Assembly (NCBI GenBank): GCA_034003765.1 | Contig: JAVEXZ010000023.1 | Location: forward strand, 1-22,232 | Length of the DNA: 22,232 nucleotides | Direction of reading: 5' to 3' | Origin: JAAZGD01 sp034003765 | GTDB taxonomy: Bacteria; Bacillota; Clostridia; Peptostreptococcales; Anaerovoracaceae | Part shown: piece after piece, positions 6,888 through 14,346 of the stretch | Position numbering within the stretch: position 1 is the first letter of the stretch | How the letters are laid out: the number at the start of each line of letters is the position of its first letter | Notes under the pieces: model-generated | What the model saw: the letters and a program-made list of their open reading frames with translations, nothing else | What the model was told of the DNA's origin: nothing | Database searches by the model: none | Position numbers and translations under genes: made by a program

Positions 6888-8574
6888 TCGTTAAGCTCCT
6901 ATTTAAGATCTCTACATTATGGATCTCTTCTATCCTTTTAATATGTTCTTCACTTGCTTTTACTATTGCATGTTCAGCACTAGCAAATACGTTAGTTTCT
7001 CCAACCAGGTCTATTAGGCCCCCTTGCTTTAGCCCCTTCATAACTTTGGGCTGAACACTAGTTAGCATAACGATTATACCATTCCCTTTGAGGATATTAA
7101 TTAATTCTGTTAACCCCTGAAGCCCTGACAAATCTATTATTGGAACTCCACGCATTGAAATAATAAGTACACTTGTGTTTTCAAGCCTTGATAGTTGGTT
7201 GTTCAGTTTTTCTACTACAGCAAAAAATATAGAACCTGTTAAGTATACTACTCGAATGTGCTCTGGCACCATGGGAATGCTTATACCGATTTCTTCTAAT
7301 CTGGAGTTTTCTACTTCGCTGATGGTAATATCTATATCCATAATTCTTATAACAATTAGAACCGCTGAAAAAACAACTCCAATTATAATCGCTTGGGTTA
7401 GGTCTAAAACCACAGTAGCAATTAGTGTTATAGCATATTTTGCAATGCCTGACTTAAACTTGTGTTCAAAAATATAGTTTATATTTACCCAATCATTCAT
7501 TCTCCAAGCAGTAACTATGAGTACACCAGCCAGAGCAGAAAGTGGTATGGCGGACATGATTGGTGCTAGAAGAAACATAGACAGGAGTAAAACCAGTGCA
7601 TGGAAGATTCCTGTTAGCCTGGTATCACAACCTGCTTTAATTGCCACACTTGATCTGGCAATGGCGGCAGTTGCAGGAATACCACCCAAAAATGGTATTA
7701 TCAGATTACCTATGCCCTGAGCAAATAACTCTCTATCTCCATCAATTTTTTCATTTTTTAATTTACCTGCTGAGGCACCACAAAGAAGGCTTTCAATCAT
7801 AGATAAGGCTGCTATACTTAGGGCTGGAACTATTAAAACCTTTAACTGATCTATGGTAACAGCACTTAAGTCGAGCCTATTGGCTAGAAATAGTGTTTTA
7901 GGTATTTCTCCAACTAGGGCAACATCTAGTTTTAGAAATTGGTTTGCTACTAGCACAATAACCAAACTTGCCAAAGACGATGGTACAATAGCATCTAGTT
8001 TTTTAGGCCATACTATCATTATCAGGATAACTGCCAGACCAATTGCCAAGGTTGTTGGATCGGGGTTAAAAGGGCCTGAAAAGTATGAAGCCACTTTAGT
8101 TATAGCTAAATCTCCAACAGATCTTACCCCAAACAGGTTATCTAGTTGACCAAGGGCTATGATAAGAGCTATTCCGGATGTAAATCCAGTAATAACTGAT
8201 CCAGGAATAAAATATATAATTCGACCCAGCTTAAAAATACCTGCAATTATTAATATTATTCCCGCCATGAATCCTGCTACAAAAATCCCATTTAACCCAT
8301 ATTTACCTATCAATGTTATTAAAATTGCTGTCATGGCTCCCGTTGGTCCTGAGATCTGGTAAGAAGCTCCTGATAAAGCACCTATTACAAGCCCAGCTAT
8401 AATTGCTGTAATTAAACCTGACGCTGCCGTAACTCCTGAGCCTACGCCAAATGCCAAGGCTAAGGGTAGTGCAACTGCTGCCACAGTTAGACCTGCCATT
8501 AAATCCCTAGATAATCGCTGGCCATTGTATCCAGCGAACTCATTTTTCAAATCCTTAATATAGTTTTTGTACAA
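6880..8574 (-). CDS. SulP/SLC26-family anion transporter with C-terminal STAS domain
   Basis: This 564-residue secondary transporter has the SulP signature near the third segment (SYQISGPTGAMTAIL, core 75-80), about a dozen hydrophobic segments up to residue 420, and a cytoplasmic STAS domain (about 447-555) with the conserved IIDLSGL loop (D481, S483). Family members move sulfate, bicarbonate, dicarboxylates or other anions, and sequence alone does not decide between them. No sulfate-assimilation or carbonic-anhydrase gene lies nearby. The start is a TTG at 8574, six bases after AGGAG. It lies 35 bases after the alkA-like gene with no terminator between, and overlaps mscL downstream, so the three probably form one unit. 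Confidence 0.92.
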   Translation of the reverse strand: MYKNYIKDLKNEFAGYNGQRLSRDLMAGLTVAAVALPLALAFGVGSGVTAASGLITAIIAGLVIGALSGASYQISGPTGAMTAILITLIGKYGLNGIFVAGFMAGIILIIAGIFKLGRIIYFIPGSVITGFTSGIALIIALGQLDNLFGVRSVGDLAITKVASYFSGPFNPDPTTLAIGLAVILIMIVWPKKLDAIVPSSLASLVIVLVANQFLKLDVALVGEIPKTLFLANRLDLSAVTIDQLKVLIVPALSIAALSMIESLLCGASAGKLKNEKIDGDRELFAQGIGNLIIPFLGGIPATAAIARSSVAIKAGCDTRLTGIFHALVLLLSMFLLAPIMSAIPLSALAGVLIVTAWRMNDWVNINYIFEHKFKSGIAKYAITLIATVVLDLTQAIIIGVVFSAVLIVIRIMDIDITISEVENSRLEEIGISIPMVPEHIRVVYLTGSIFFAVVEKLNNQLSRLENTSVLIISMRGVPIIDLSGLQGLTELINILKGNGIIVMLTSVQPKVMKGLKQGGLIDLVGETNVFASAEHAIVKASEEHIKRIEEIHNVEILNRSLTND

Positions 8575-8609
8575 TACTCTCTCCTACCAACCTCTTTTTC
8601 ATTAAAGGT

Positions 8610-9278
8610 CTATTTTATAGCTTTCCATAGTTCTTCTTGCAAGTGTGAAATTTCCCACAGGTAAATTGATGCTACTGACCCATAAGGCCTGTAAAGACTT
8701 CTATATTTTTCAAACTGCGCTTTCGAAATTTTCTCAATACCATAAAGCCTTTCCATTCCTTTACGAATAGCAAGGTCTCCAAAACTTACAACATCAGGCC
8801 TTTCCATAGACAGAATAAGGATCATTTCTCCTGTCCACCTACCAATACCTTTTATTTTTGTCAGCTGGGACACCACTTCCTCATCGGACAAATTCTCAAA
8901 ATTATCTAGGTCCAACTCTTTTTTTACAACCAAGTTCGAAACCTCTGATATACAAAAAGCTTTTTTCATTGTCATACCACATCTTTGTATGTCATCTGGG
9001 GCAAATTTAATTAAGTTATCTGGTGTGATTTCTCCCAATCTTTCTAGCATGTTAGCCCAAACAGTTTCGGCGCTTTTAAGTGAAACTAATTGGCTGACTA
9101 TGTTATATATAAGAGCGGGAAAAAGACTGGGAATTACCTCTCTATCTAAATGGCCCAGTCTTTTTATAACTGCTCCCAGAAGTGGATCAAGGGATAAGAT
9201 ATGGTTTATTTCCTTTTCCCCGTAATCAAAGATTTTTGTTTGTAATTCGCTTTTAGCGGCCAACTTTAAACCCTCCAT
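8610..9278 (-). CDS. DNA-3-methyladenine glycosylase II (AlkA-like, HhH-GPD superfamily)
   Basis: The 222-residue protein removes alkylated bases to start base excision repair. It has the helix-hairpin-helix motif KIKGIGRWTGEM (141-152) and a downstream GDLAIRKG with the expected catalytic Asp at 168. No iron-sulfur cluster cysteines follow, which separates it from endonuclease III and MutY. It lacks the N-terminal AlkA domain of the E. coli enzyme, as do many short Firmicutes homologues. The ATG at 9278 has AAGGA 10 bases upstream. A TTG six codons in, preceded by GGAGGG, is a plausible alternative start. A TTGATT-17-GATAAT promoter and an inverted repeat lie 120-170 bases upstream. Confidence 0.9.
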   Translation of the reverse strand: MEGLKLAAKSELQTKIFDYGEKEINHILSLDPLLGAVIKRLGHLDREVIPSLFPALIYNIVSQLVSLKSAETVWANMLERLGEITPDNLIKFAPDDIQRCGMTMKKAFCISEVSNLVVKKELDLDNFENLSDEEVVSQLTKIKGIGRWTGEMILILSMERPDVVSFGDLAIRKGMERLYGIEKISKAQFEKYRSLYRPYGSVASIYLWEISHLQEELWKAIK

Positions 9279-9396
9279 CTATACTAATTCCTTTTGTTTT
9301 GTAATCCATTAACCCGAAAACACTTGGATCTTGGACCCTGGAAGAACTTTTCTAAAACCAACTTATTATCGTCTTCAGAATTTTACTAGATTATTA

Positions 9397-9425
9397 ATTA
9401 TCTTACAGATCACAGTAATAATCAA
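9397..9425 (-). promoter_or_regulatory. Promoter candidate for the alkA-like-sulP-mscL unit
   Basis: On the minus strand, TTGATT (9420-9425) and GATAAT (9397-9402) are 17 bases apart. The start point would leave a leader of about 110 bases before the alkA-like gene. The 9279-9483 stretch, over 200 bases without a gene, holds this promoter and the inverted repeat at 9422-9448 and nothing else I can identify. Confidence 0.55.
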
Positions 9426-9448
9426 GGGTAAGGAATAATTATCCTTGA
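9422..9448. repeat. Inverted repeat overlapping the alkA-like promoter -35 box
   Basis: Arms TCAAGGGTAA (9422-9431) and TTATCCTTGA (9439-9448) pair at nine of ten positions around a 7-base loop. The left arm covers most of the -35 box, a position suited to a regulator binding site. No T-run follows on either strand, so it is unlikely to be a terminator. Confidence 0.5.
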
Positions 9449-9483
9449 ATTTTAAGTGAAGCTAAAAGTATATATAATCAAAT

Positions 9484-9535
9484 AAAAAAACAGGCAGTTT
9501 AACCAATCCTCCTATCTGATTATCTGTCTGCTTTT
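9484..9535 (-). terminator. Intrinsic terminator of the gmk-rpoZ operon
   Basis: Read on the minus strand, AAAAGCAGACAG pairs with CTGCCTGTTTT (one A-C mismatch, one G-T pair), and the right arm runs into seven consecutive T residues. It starts 33 bases after the rpoZ stop, separating gmk-rpoZ from the alkA-like unit. The loop is long (about 28 bases), which lowers confidence slightly. Confidence 0.7.
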
Positions 9536-9568
9536 AGAAACTTAGTATTTATCTGTTATTCCTTATTA

Positions 9569-9763
9569 CTAGTCTTCTCGCCTATAAGTTATAAGATCCT
9601 CATAAATTTCTTGTGCTGCTATAGATACCGGTTTTTCCACATCAGCCTCAGTCAATTTTGGCTTGCCGTTGGTTATATCTCTTGCTCTTTTCGCTGCTAA
9701 AACAACTAATGTGTATCTAGAATCAGCTTTCAAACGAATTTCATTAATTGATGGATATAACAT
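9569..9763 (-). CDS. rpoZ: RNA polymerase omega subunit
   Basis: The 64-residue protein has the omega signature: an N-terminal YPSINEI, then SRYTLVVLAAKRARDI, where the conserved R-x2-LV-AKRAR helix wraps the beta-prime C-terminus, and the later KPVSIAAQEI segment. Omega helps beta-prime fold and assemble into RNA polymerase. The ATG follows the gmk stop with no bases between. Its AAGGAGG lies inside the last gmk codons, so translation is coupled. A terminator follows, whereas in many Firmicutes coaBC and priA come next. Confidence 0.95.
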   Translation of the reverse strand: MLYPSINEIRLKADSRYTLVVLAAKRARDITNGKPKLTEADVEKPVSIAAQEIYEDLITYRRED

Positions 9764-10372
9764 TTATAGTTCCTCCTTATACTCTTCAATCAGTTGATAA
9801 ATATCTGCAGAAACTCTGGAGTGCTCTGCCACCATAATGGCTTTTACCCTGTTCACAGCCTCTTCTAACTGATCATTAACTACACAGTAATCATACTTAT
9901 CAATATAGGTTACTTCTTTTAAAGCACCAGCTAATCTTACATTTATAATGTCAGGTTCTTCAGAAGCCCTACCCGTAATACGCTTCCTAAGTTCTGCCAT
10001 TGAAGGGGGTAGGATAAAAATAAATATGCCATTTGGATAGTTGCGTTTTACTTCAAGGGCACCCTTGATATCAATATCCAACAATACATCTTTTCCTTCT
10101 TCAACTGCATCTATAACAAACTTTTTTGGAGTACCGTAGCAATTATCAAAGTTAACTGCATGTTCCAATAATTCCTGATTATCAATCGCCTCTTGGAAAC
10201 GCTGAGATGTAACGAAGTGATAGTCCCTACCATCCACTTCAAATTCTCTTGGCCGTCTCGTGGTCATGGAAATTGAGAAAACAACGTTAGAATCCTTTAC
10301 CAACTCACGGCAGATGGTACCTTTCCCGGTCCCAGAAGGTCCGGAAATCACGAACAGCTGGCCTTTTCGCAT
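9764..10372 (-). CDS. gmk: Guanylate kinase
   Basis: This 202-residue enzyme converts GMP to GDP with ATP, a step in GTP, dGTP and (p)ppGpp metabolism. The P-loop GPSGTGKGT is at residues 11-19. It is followed by the GMP-binding region (SISMTTRRPREFEVDGRDYH) and the LLDIDIKGALEVK and RITGRASE blocks of the family. I chose the ATG at 10372, five bases after GAGGAG. An in-frame GTG at 10378 overlaps that site. It heads the gmk-rpoZ operon, with its own promoter candidate and a 25-base tandem duplication upstream. Confidence 0.96.
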   Translation of the reverse strand: MRKGQLFVISGPSGTGKGTICRELVKDSNVVFSISMTTRRPREFEVDGRDYHFVTSQRFQEAIDNQELLEHAVNFDNCYGTPKKFVIDAVEEGKDVLLDIDIKGALEVKRNYPNGIFIFILPPSMAELRKRITGRASEEPDIINVRLAGALKEVTYIDKYDYCVVNDQLEEAVNRVKAIMVAEHSRVSADIYQLIEEYKEEL

Positions 10373-10409
10373 AATCACTCCTCATTCGTAGTATGTCGAA
10401 CAATTGTAT

Positions 10410-10438
10410 ATTTTATCACACATACAGGATTTTATCAA
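10410..10438 (-). promoter_or_regulatory. Promoter candidate for gmk-rpoZ
   Basis: On the minus strand, TTGATA (10433-10438) and TAAAAT (10410-10415) are 17 bases apart, 38 bases before the gmk start. It explains how gmk is transcribed independently of yicC. The duplicated 25-base units lie directly upstream of the -35 box. Confidence 0.6.
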
Positions 10439-10439
10439 T

Positions 10440-10489
10440 GACAACCTGCTTTGTTTTACGACTTGGCAATCTGTTTTGTTTTTAGACTT
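10440..10489. repeat. Two-copy 25-base imperfect tandem repeat upstream of the gmk promoter
   Basis: Units 10440-10464 and 10465-10489 match at 20 of 25 positions. The strongest shared core is CTG, one variable base, then TTTGTTTT (CTGCTTTGTTTT against CTGTTTTGTTTT). They fill most of the gap between yicC and the gmk -35 box. On the transcribed strand they are A-rich, so an UP-element-like or regulator-binding role is conceivable. Confidence 0.7.
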
Positions 10490-10499
10490 CACCTGAGGC

Positions 10500-11384
10500 T
10501 TATTCAATATTTTGTACTTGCTCCCTTATCTTTTCAACCTCGGACTTTATCTGTAAAATCAAGTTAGTGATATCAATGTTGTTTGCCTTTGAGCCAATGG
10601 TGTTAGCCTCTCTATTCATTTCTTGTATCAAAAAGTCTAGCCTTTTTCCATCCGCTTCCTTGCTTTTTTCTATTATATCCACTAATTGCAACATATGGCT
10701 ATCAAGACGAACTAGCTCTTCTGTTATGCTAGCTTTATCGGCATAAATAGTGGCTTCCATTATAATTCTTTCTTCGGGAATTTCTATGCTTTTTCCCAGC
10801 AATTCTTCTATTCTCTCTTGGAGTTTAATGCCGTACATTTTCACCATTTCAGGTGCAATTTTTTCTATTTCTTCAGTCATTTTTCTTATATATCCAGCCC
10901 TTTGAATCAAATCCTCAGCTAACTTGGCGCCTTCTTTACACCGCATCTCATCAAGGTTATTCACGGCCAAGGAGGTAGAATGTAAAAGGTGCTGACTTAC
11001 TTCTTCCTCATCCTCAATATCTGGAATAGATTTCATCACGTCAGGAAGACTGACAAGCATGCTTAGTGTAGGAGTTTCTTCTAATTCTAAGGACTCTTTT
11101 AGCAAAATCAAATTATCATAATAACGGCGAGCTAACCCAGTATTCAGCCTAACATTTATATCATCATCTGAAATATCGTCTACCATTACAGATACTTCTA
11201 CCTTGCCTCTTCGAATTATTTCCTTTACAGCACTCTTGATTTTTTCTTCAGCAAAGGAATACTTGCGAGGCATTTTTACTATAATATCGCAATAACGATG
11301 ATTAACAGAGCGAATTTCTACCATAATGTTTCTTTTTCCATCTGTGTATTCGCCACGGCCAAAGCCAGTCATGCTTTTTATCAT
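10500..11384 (-). CDS. yicC: YicC/YloC family endoribonuclease
   Basis: The 294-residue protein begins MIKSMTGFGRGE, the hallmark of this family, followed by VEIRSVNHRYCDI. The conserved C-terminal part (RLDFLIQEMNREANTIGSKA, then DITNLILQIKSEVEKIREQVQNIE) is intact. Family members were long of unknown function and are now described as metal-dependent endoribonucleases linked to RNA turnover. The start has GGGAG about 10 bases upstream and a good promoter (TTGTAA-17-TATACT) over the rqcH start. It precedes gmk by about 125 bases with no remA gene in between. Confidence 0.95.
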   Translation of the reverse strand: MIKSMTGFGRGEYTDGKRNIMVEIRSVNHRYCDIIVKMPRKYSFAEEKIKSAVKEIIRRGKVEVSVMVDDISDDDINVRLNTGLARRYYDNLILLKESLELEETPTLSMLVSLPDVMKSIPDIEDEEEVSQHLLHSTSLAVNNLDEMRCKEGAKLAEDLIQRAGYIRKMTEEIEKIAPEMVKMYGIKLQERIEELLGKSIEIPEERIIMEATIYADKASITEELVRLDSHMLQLVDIIEKSKEADGKRLDFLIQEMNREANTIGSKANNIDITNLILQIKSEVEKIREQVQNIE

Positions 11385-11390
11385 CTGAAT

Positions 11391-11419
11391 TTTTCTCCCA
11401 TTTTAGAACTAACTATGAT
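11391..11419 (+). promoter_or_regulatory. Weak promoter candidate for rqcH
   Basis: TTTTCT (11391-11396) and TATGAT (11414-11419) are 17 bases apart, 38 bases before the rqcH start. The -10 is good but the -35 is poor. The short inverted repeat CTATG-ATAA-CATAG (11413-11426) overlaps the -10. Confidence 0.35.
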
Positions 11420-11428
11420 AACATAGCT

Positions 11429-11457
11429 AGTATACATTAAGATAAGGGGTTTTACAA
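11429..11457 (-). promoter_or_regulatory. Promoter candidate for yicC
   Basis: On the minus strand, TTGTAA (11452-11457) and TATACT (11429-11434) are 17 bases apart. The -35 box directly abuts the rqcH ATG on the other strand, so the divergent yicC and rqcH promoters overlap in the 73-base gap. Confidence 0.6.
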
Positions 11458-13185
11458 ATGGGTTTTGATGGAATAGTAACCACAGCTATTAGTCGTGAAT
11501 TGAAGGATATACTCTTAGGCGGAAGGATAGAAAAAATCTATCAACCTGAAGAAGAGGATGTTATTTTTTACGTTCAAGCAAACAGAGCACGCCATCAATT
11601 GTTCCTTTCTTCTAATGCTTCTCACCCCTATACCTGTCTAATTACCAACAAATTGGAGAATCCTAAAAACCCTCTAGCCTTTTGCATGCTCCTAAGAAAA
11701 CACTTAACAGGGGGGAGAATTAATGGAATAAGCCAAAAAAATGAAGATCGGGTAATTGACTTTAACATAGAAAGTCATAATGAGTTGGGGTATTCAACTC
11801 TCAAAACATTATCTATAGAAATTATGGGAAAGCATAGCAATATTATTCTCTACGACCAGGAATCTGGAATCATTATAGACTCAATTAAAAGGGTATCTTT
11901 TGATATGAGCAGAGCCCGTCAAATACTTCCAGGTAAGCAGTATGAGGCTCCTCCATCTCAAAACAAGTTATCATTGGAAGACCTAGACAAATTGGAAGAG
12001 GGCTTCTACGAAAATATGATGCTTAACCCTGATAGCCAAGGAAGACTATTGCTATCTACTATAAAAGGCTTGTCCCCTATTCTTTGTGAAGAACTGGTCT
12101 TGGAAATCCAAAATGCTCAAGAAATGGGACCTGGAGTAATACAAGAAACATTGAATAAGTTAAGAACAAGAGTCCAAGAAAGTCAGTGGCAAACAATGGT
12201 CTACCAAAAGCAAGATGGTAGTACAGTGGATTTTCATGTTGTCCCACTGAAAATTTATGCTAACACATACTCAGCCCTTTCCTTTCCCAGTGTTAGCCAA
12301 GGAATAGAGTATTACTACGAAAACAAGAAAACGTCAAATAGGATTCGCCAAAAGACTCAGGACCTAGAAAAAGCGGTTCAGAACTCTTTGAATAAGCTTC
12401 TGTTGAAAAAACAGAGATTATCAGAAGATTTGCTGCAAGCAAAAGATTCAGAAGATCTGAGGCTTTATGGCGAATTACTAACGGCTCACCTTCACGAATT
12501 AAAAGCTGGGGCAGCTTCAGCAGAAGTTGACAACTATTATACCCAACAAAAAATCAAAATTCCTTTGGATATACGTTTTTCTCCAGCCAAAAATGCGCAG
12601 AACTATTTCAAAAAATACGGCAAAGCGAAGACTTCTATAAAAGAAAAATCCTTACAACTTGAAGAGGTTGAAAAGGATCTAAAGTATCTTAACACTGTTC
12701 AAAGCTACCTTGAAGCGGCAGAGTCAGTTGAAATTATAGATGATATTCGAAGCGAACTTATTGAAAGCGGCTTTTTGAAAAGGAAAAAAGCAGCTATTAG
12801 TTCCAACAAAAAGAAAACACCCTATTTAGAATACATATTATCAGATGGCTCCAAGGTCTTTGTTGGTAGAAACAATAAAGAAAACGATCAGCTAACATTC
12901 CAAAAATCTGGGGCTCGGGATTACTGGTTTCACGCCAAAGATATTCCTGGCTCCCATGTTGTTCTTTCTATAAGTGAAGAAGGGCTAAAGGACCAACAGA
13001 TTTTAGAAACTGCTGCCCTAGCAGCTTACCATAGCAAGGCGAAAAATTCTTCAAAAGTTCCAGTTGATTATATGCCCATACGTTATGTAAAAAAACCCAA
13101 GGGAGCAAAGCCTGGAATGGTGATTTTCACCAACAACAAAACTGTTTATGTAGACCCCAAAAAACCTAAGGATAATCAGGAGTAA
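11458..13185 (+). CDS. rqcH: RqcH, NFACT-family ribosome-associated quality-control factor
   Basis: This 575-residue protein binds stalled 50S subunits and recruits alanyl-tRNA to add C-terminal alanine tails that mark incomplete chains for degradation. The NFACT-N domain starts MGFDGIVTTAISREL, and the DR pair needed for tRNA recruitment in the Bacillus protein is at exactly D97-R98. A helical coiled-coil middle (about 285-430) follows. The NFACT-R domain near the C-terminus has VGRNNKENDQL and ARDYWFHAKDIPGSHVVL. Older annotation calls such proteins fibronectin-binding FbpA/PavA. The ribosome binding site AGGGG lies eight bases before the ATG. It is divergent from yicC and convergent with the hydrolase gene, 18 bases away, with no clear terminator. 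Confidence 0.95.
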   Translation: MGFDGIVTTAISRELKDILLGGRIEKIYQPEEEDVIFYVQANRARHQLFLSSNASHPYTCLITNKLENPKNPLAFCMLLRKHLTGGRINGISQKNEDRVIDFNIESHNELGYSTLKTLSIEIMGKHSNIILYDQESGIIIDSIKRVSFDMSRARQILPGKQYEAPPSQNKLSLEDLDKLEEGFYENMMLNPDSQGRLLLSTIKGLSPILCEELVLEIQNAQEMGPGVIQETLNKLRTRVQESQWQTMVYQKQDGSTVDFHVVPLKIYANTYSALSFPSVSQGIEYYYENKKTSNRIRQKTQDLEKAVQNSLNKLLLKKQRLSEDLLQAKDSEDLRLYGELLTAHLHELKAGAASAEVDNYYTQQKIKIPLDIRFSPAKNAQNYFKKYGKAKTSIKEKSLQLEEVEKDLKYLNTVQSYLEAAESVEIIDDIRSELIESGFLKRKKAAISSNKKKTPYLEYILSDGSKVFVGRNNKENDQLTFQKSGARDYWFHAKDIPGSHVVLSISEEGLKDQQILETAALAAYHSKAKNSSKVPVDYMPIRYVKKPKGAKPGMVIFTNNKTVYVDPKKPKDNQE

Positions 13186-13203
13186 AAAACTCTATTGTCC
13201 TAA

Positions 13204-14073
13204 TCAATCTATTGATGCTACAAAATCTCGAATCCGTAAAATCACTTCTGTTCCATCTGAATCAATGCCACCATTATGTACTTCATGGTAAATTCCCTCT
13301 AATTCCAAATAGGTCATAAGTTTAGCATCATCATTTTTAGCAATAGCTCTAGTCCCTTGGATGGAGCAAAGTTTATCTTCTTTTCCATGAATGAGCAAAA
13401 TGGGTTTTCCCTTTCCATTAAAATCACCTTGGAGTTTTACTTCTTCCAGCATTCTAGCGGTGGTAAAACCATCTTGGGCAGTCTCTGCAGATATTTTTCC
13501 ATGAACCAAGGGGTCTTTCTTGTATTCTCCAACAGATTTTGGGTTCCCTAAAACTGAAGAATCTATTTTAGACTCAAATGTAGTTGAAGGCCCTAGCTTT
13601 GATAGGACCAAGGCCGCAAGTCCTAGGGGCTTGGATAAAGGCTTTACCAGCCTTACCCAAGGAGCCGTAACAACAAAGGCAGATGGTCTATTGGCTAATA
13701 AGCCACGAATGCGATAATCTAATACCATATTTCCACCCATACTGTGGCCATAAAGAATCAATGGGACCCCAGGATATGCCTCTAAAGCATAAATAATCAG
13801 GTCATCGATATCCTTTAAGATTTCTTGTCTTGGAGCTGTATGTCCTCTTTTTCCGAAGGATTTACCGTGCCCTCTTAGGTCCATAGAAAGTACAGCAATA
13901 TTTTTTTCATTGAAAATATTTGCTAATCTATCATATCTCCCTGCATATTCCCCTATGCCATGAATGATAACTACTACTTTTTCTGCAGCTTCCACACTCC
14001 AATGATATCCGATTATAATACCCTTATCTTGACCTTTGCCTGTTACTTCTTTTAAATTAAATTCCCTAAACAT
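13204..14073 (-). CDS. Alpha/beta hydrolase, monoacylglycerol lipase/lysophospholipase-like
   Basis: The 289-residue hydrolase has the oxyanion-hole region VVIIHGIGEYAGRY (34-47), the nucleophile elbow GHSMGG with Ser111, an acid in GKEDKL (about D233) and a histidine in YHEVHNG (about H263). The MDLRGHGKS block is typical of the serine aminopeptidase S33/monoglyceride lipase group. It probably cleaves a lipid ester, substrate unknown. There is no signal peptide, so it is cytoplasmic. The start is set at 14073 by GGAGGTG four bases upstream. The open frame extends 52 codons further to 14229, but that part has no ribosome binding site and runs over the promoter and coding region of the opposite small gene. 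Confidence 0.9.
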   Translation of the reverse strand: MFREFNLKEVTGKGQDKGIIIGYHWSVEAAEKVVVIIHGIGEYAGRYDRLANIFNEKNIAVLSMDLRGHGKSFGKRGHTAPRQEILKDIDDLIIYALEAYPGVPLILYGHSMGGNMVLDYRIRGLLANRPSAFVVTAPWVRLVKPLSKPLGLAALVLSKLGPSTTFESKIDSSVLGNPKSVGEYKKDPLVHGKISAETAQDGFTTARMLEEVKLQGDFNGKGKPILLIHGKEDKLCSIQGTRAIAKNDDAKLMTYLELEGIYHEVHNGGIDSDGTEVILRIRDFVASID

Positions 14074-14112
14074 CTTACACCTCCAAATAGATCTCAATAA
14101 TAAATGATTCGC

Positions 14113-14141
14113 TTGACTGTTACCATTATTTACCGTAAAAT
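14113..14141 (+). promoter_or_regulatory. Promoter candidate for the small zinc-ribbon gene
   Basis: TTGACT (14113-14118) and TAAAAT (14136-14141) are 17 bases apart on the plus strand, leaving a leader of about 45 bases. A small palindrome, TTTAC-C-GTAAA (14129-14139), overlaps the -10. A second possibility is GTATG (14142-14146) with GATATTA (14162-14168), 15 bases apart, loosely like forespore sigma-F/G promoters. Confidence 0.5.
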
Positions 14142-14194
14142 GTATGTAATTCGACTTGACCGATATTATTCCCCGTATAATAAAGGAGGACATG

Positions 14195-14320
14195 ATGCGA
14201 ACAAACAAATGCATACTTTGCAAGAACAATCATCATCTAAAAGAATTTCACGGTGGCTATATCTGTGAGGACTGTTATCTGGCATTATATAATTTATACA
14301 AAACTCAAAATCCCACATAA
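14195..14320 (+). CDS. 41-residue zinc-ribbon protein, candidate Gin/CsfB-like anti-sigma factor
   Basis: The 41-residue product has two CxxC knuckles, C6-x2-C9 and C24-x2-C27, separated by 14 residues. The first reads NKCILCKNN and the second GGYICEDCYLAL. GGAGG (14185-14189) lies five bases before this ATG; an ATG one codon earlier (14192) is also in frame but only two bases from the site. A promoter candidate lies upstream and a strong intrinsic terminator downstream, so it looks like a complete transcription unit. The spacing and the YICEDC block resemble the Gin (CsfB) family, which inhibits sigma-G during sporulation; Bacillus Gin has CxxC-15-CxxC with FICLDC. This resemblance is from memory and the protein is shorter than Bacillus Gin. 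Another small zinc-finger protein is the alternative. Confidence 0.7.
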   Translation: MRTNKCILCKNNHHLKEFHGGYICEDCYLALYNLYKTQNPT

Positions 14321-14323
14321 GTC

Positions 14324-14346
14324 TTTCCTAATCACTTTTTAGGAAA
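14324..14346. repeat. Perfect 8-base inverted repeat over the rluD stop codon
   Basis: TTTCCTAA (14324-14331) and TTAGGAAA (14339-14346) form a perfect stem with a 7-base loop. It spans the last rluD codons and begins four bases after the zinc-ribbon stop. No T-run follows on either strand, so any termination at the end of the long rluD operon would be weak. Confidence 0.5.

Noticed and set aside
10379..10499. Decayed remA gene
   Set aside because: No frame on either strand in this gap gives a recognisable RemA segment; it holds a promoter and a tandem repeat.
13186..13203. Terminator between rqcH and the convergent hydrolase
   Set aside because: Only a tiny GAGT-AAAAA-ACTC hairpin (starting within the last rqcH codons) is present, followed by no T-run; too weak to call.
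14176..14181. TATAAT as -10 box of the zinc-ribbon gene
   Set aside because: It lies only four bases before the ribosome binding site, so transcription would start inside that site, and no -35 lies at the right distance (TTGACC is 14 bases away).
14074..14229. N-terminal extension of the alpha/beta hydrolase
   Set aside because: The extra 52 residues do not resemble the family, have no ribosome binding site and overlap the promoter and start of the opposite small gene; GGAGGTG supports the start at 14073.
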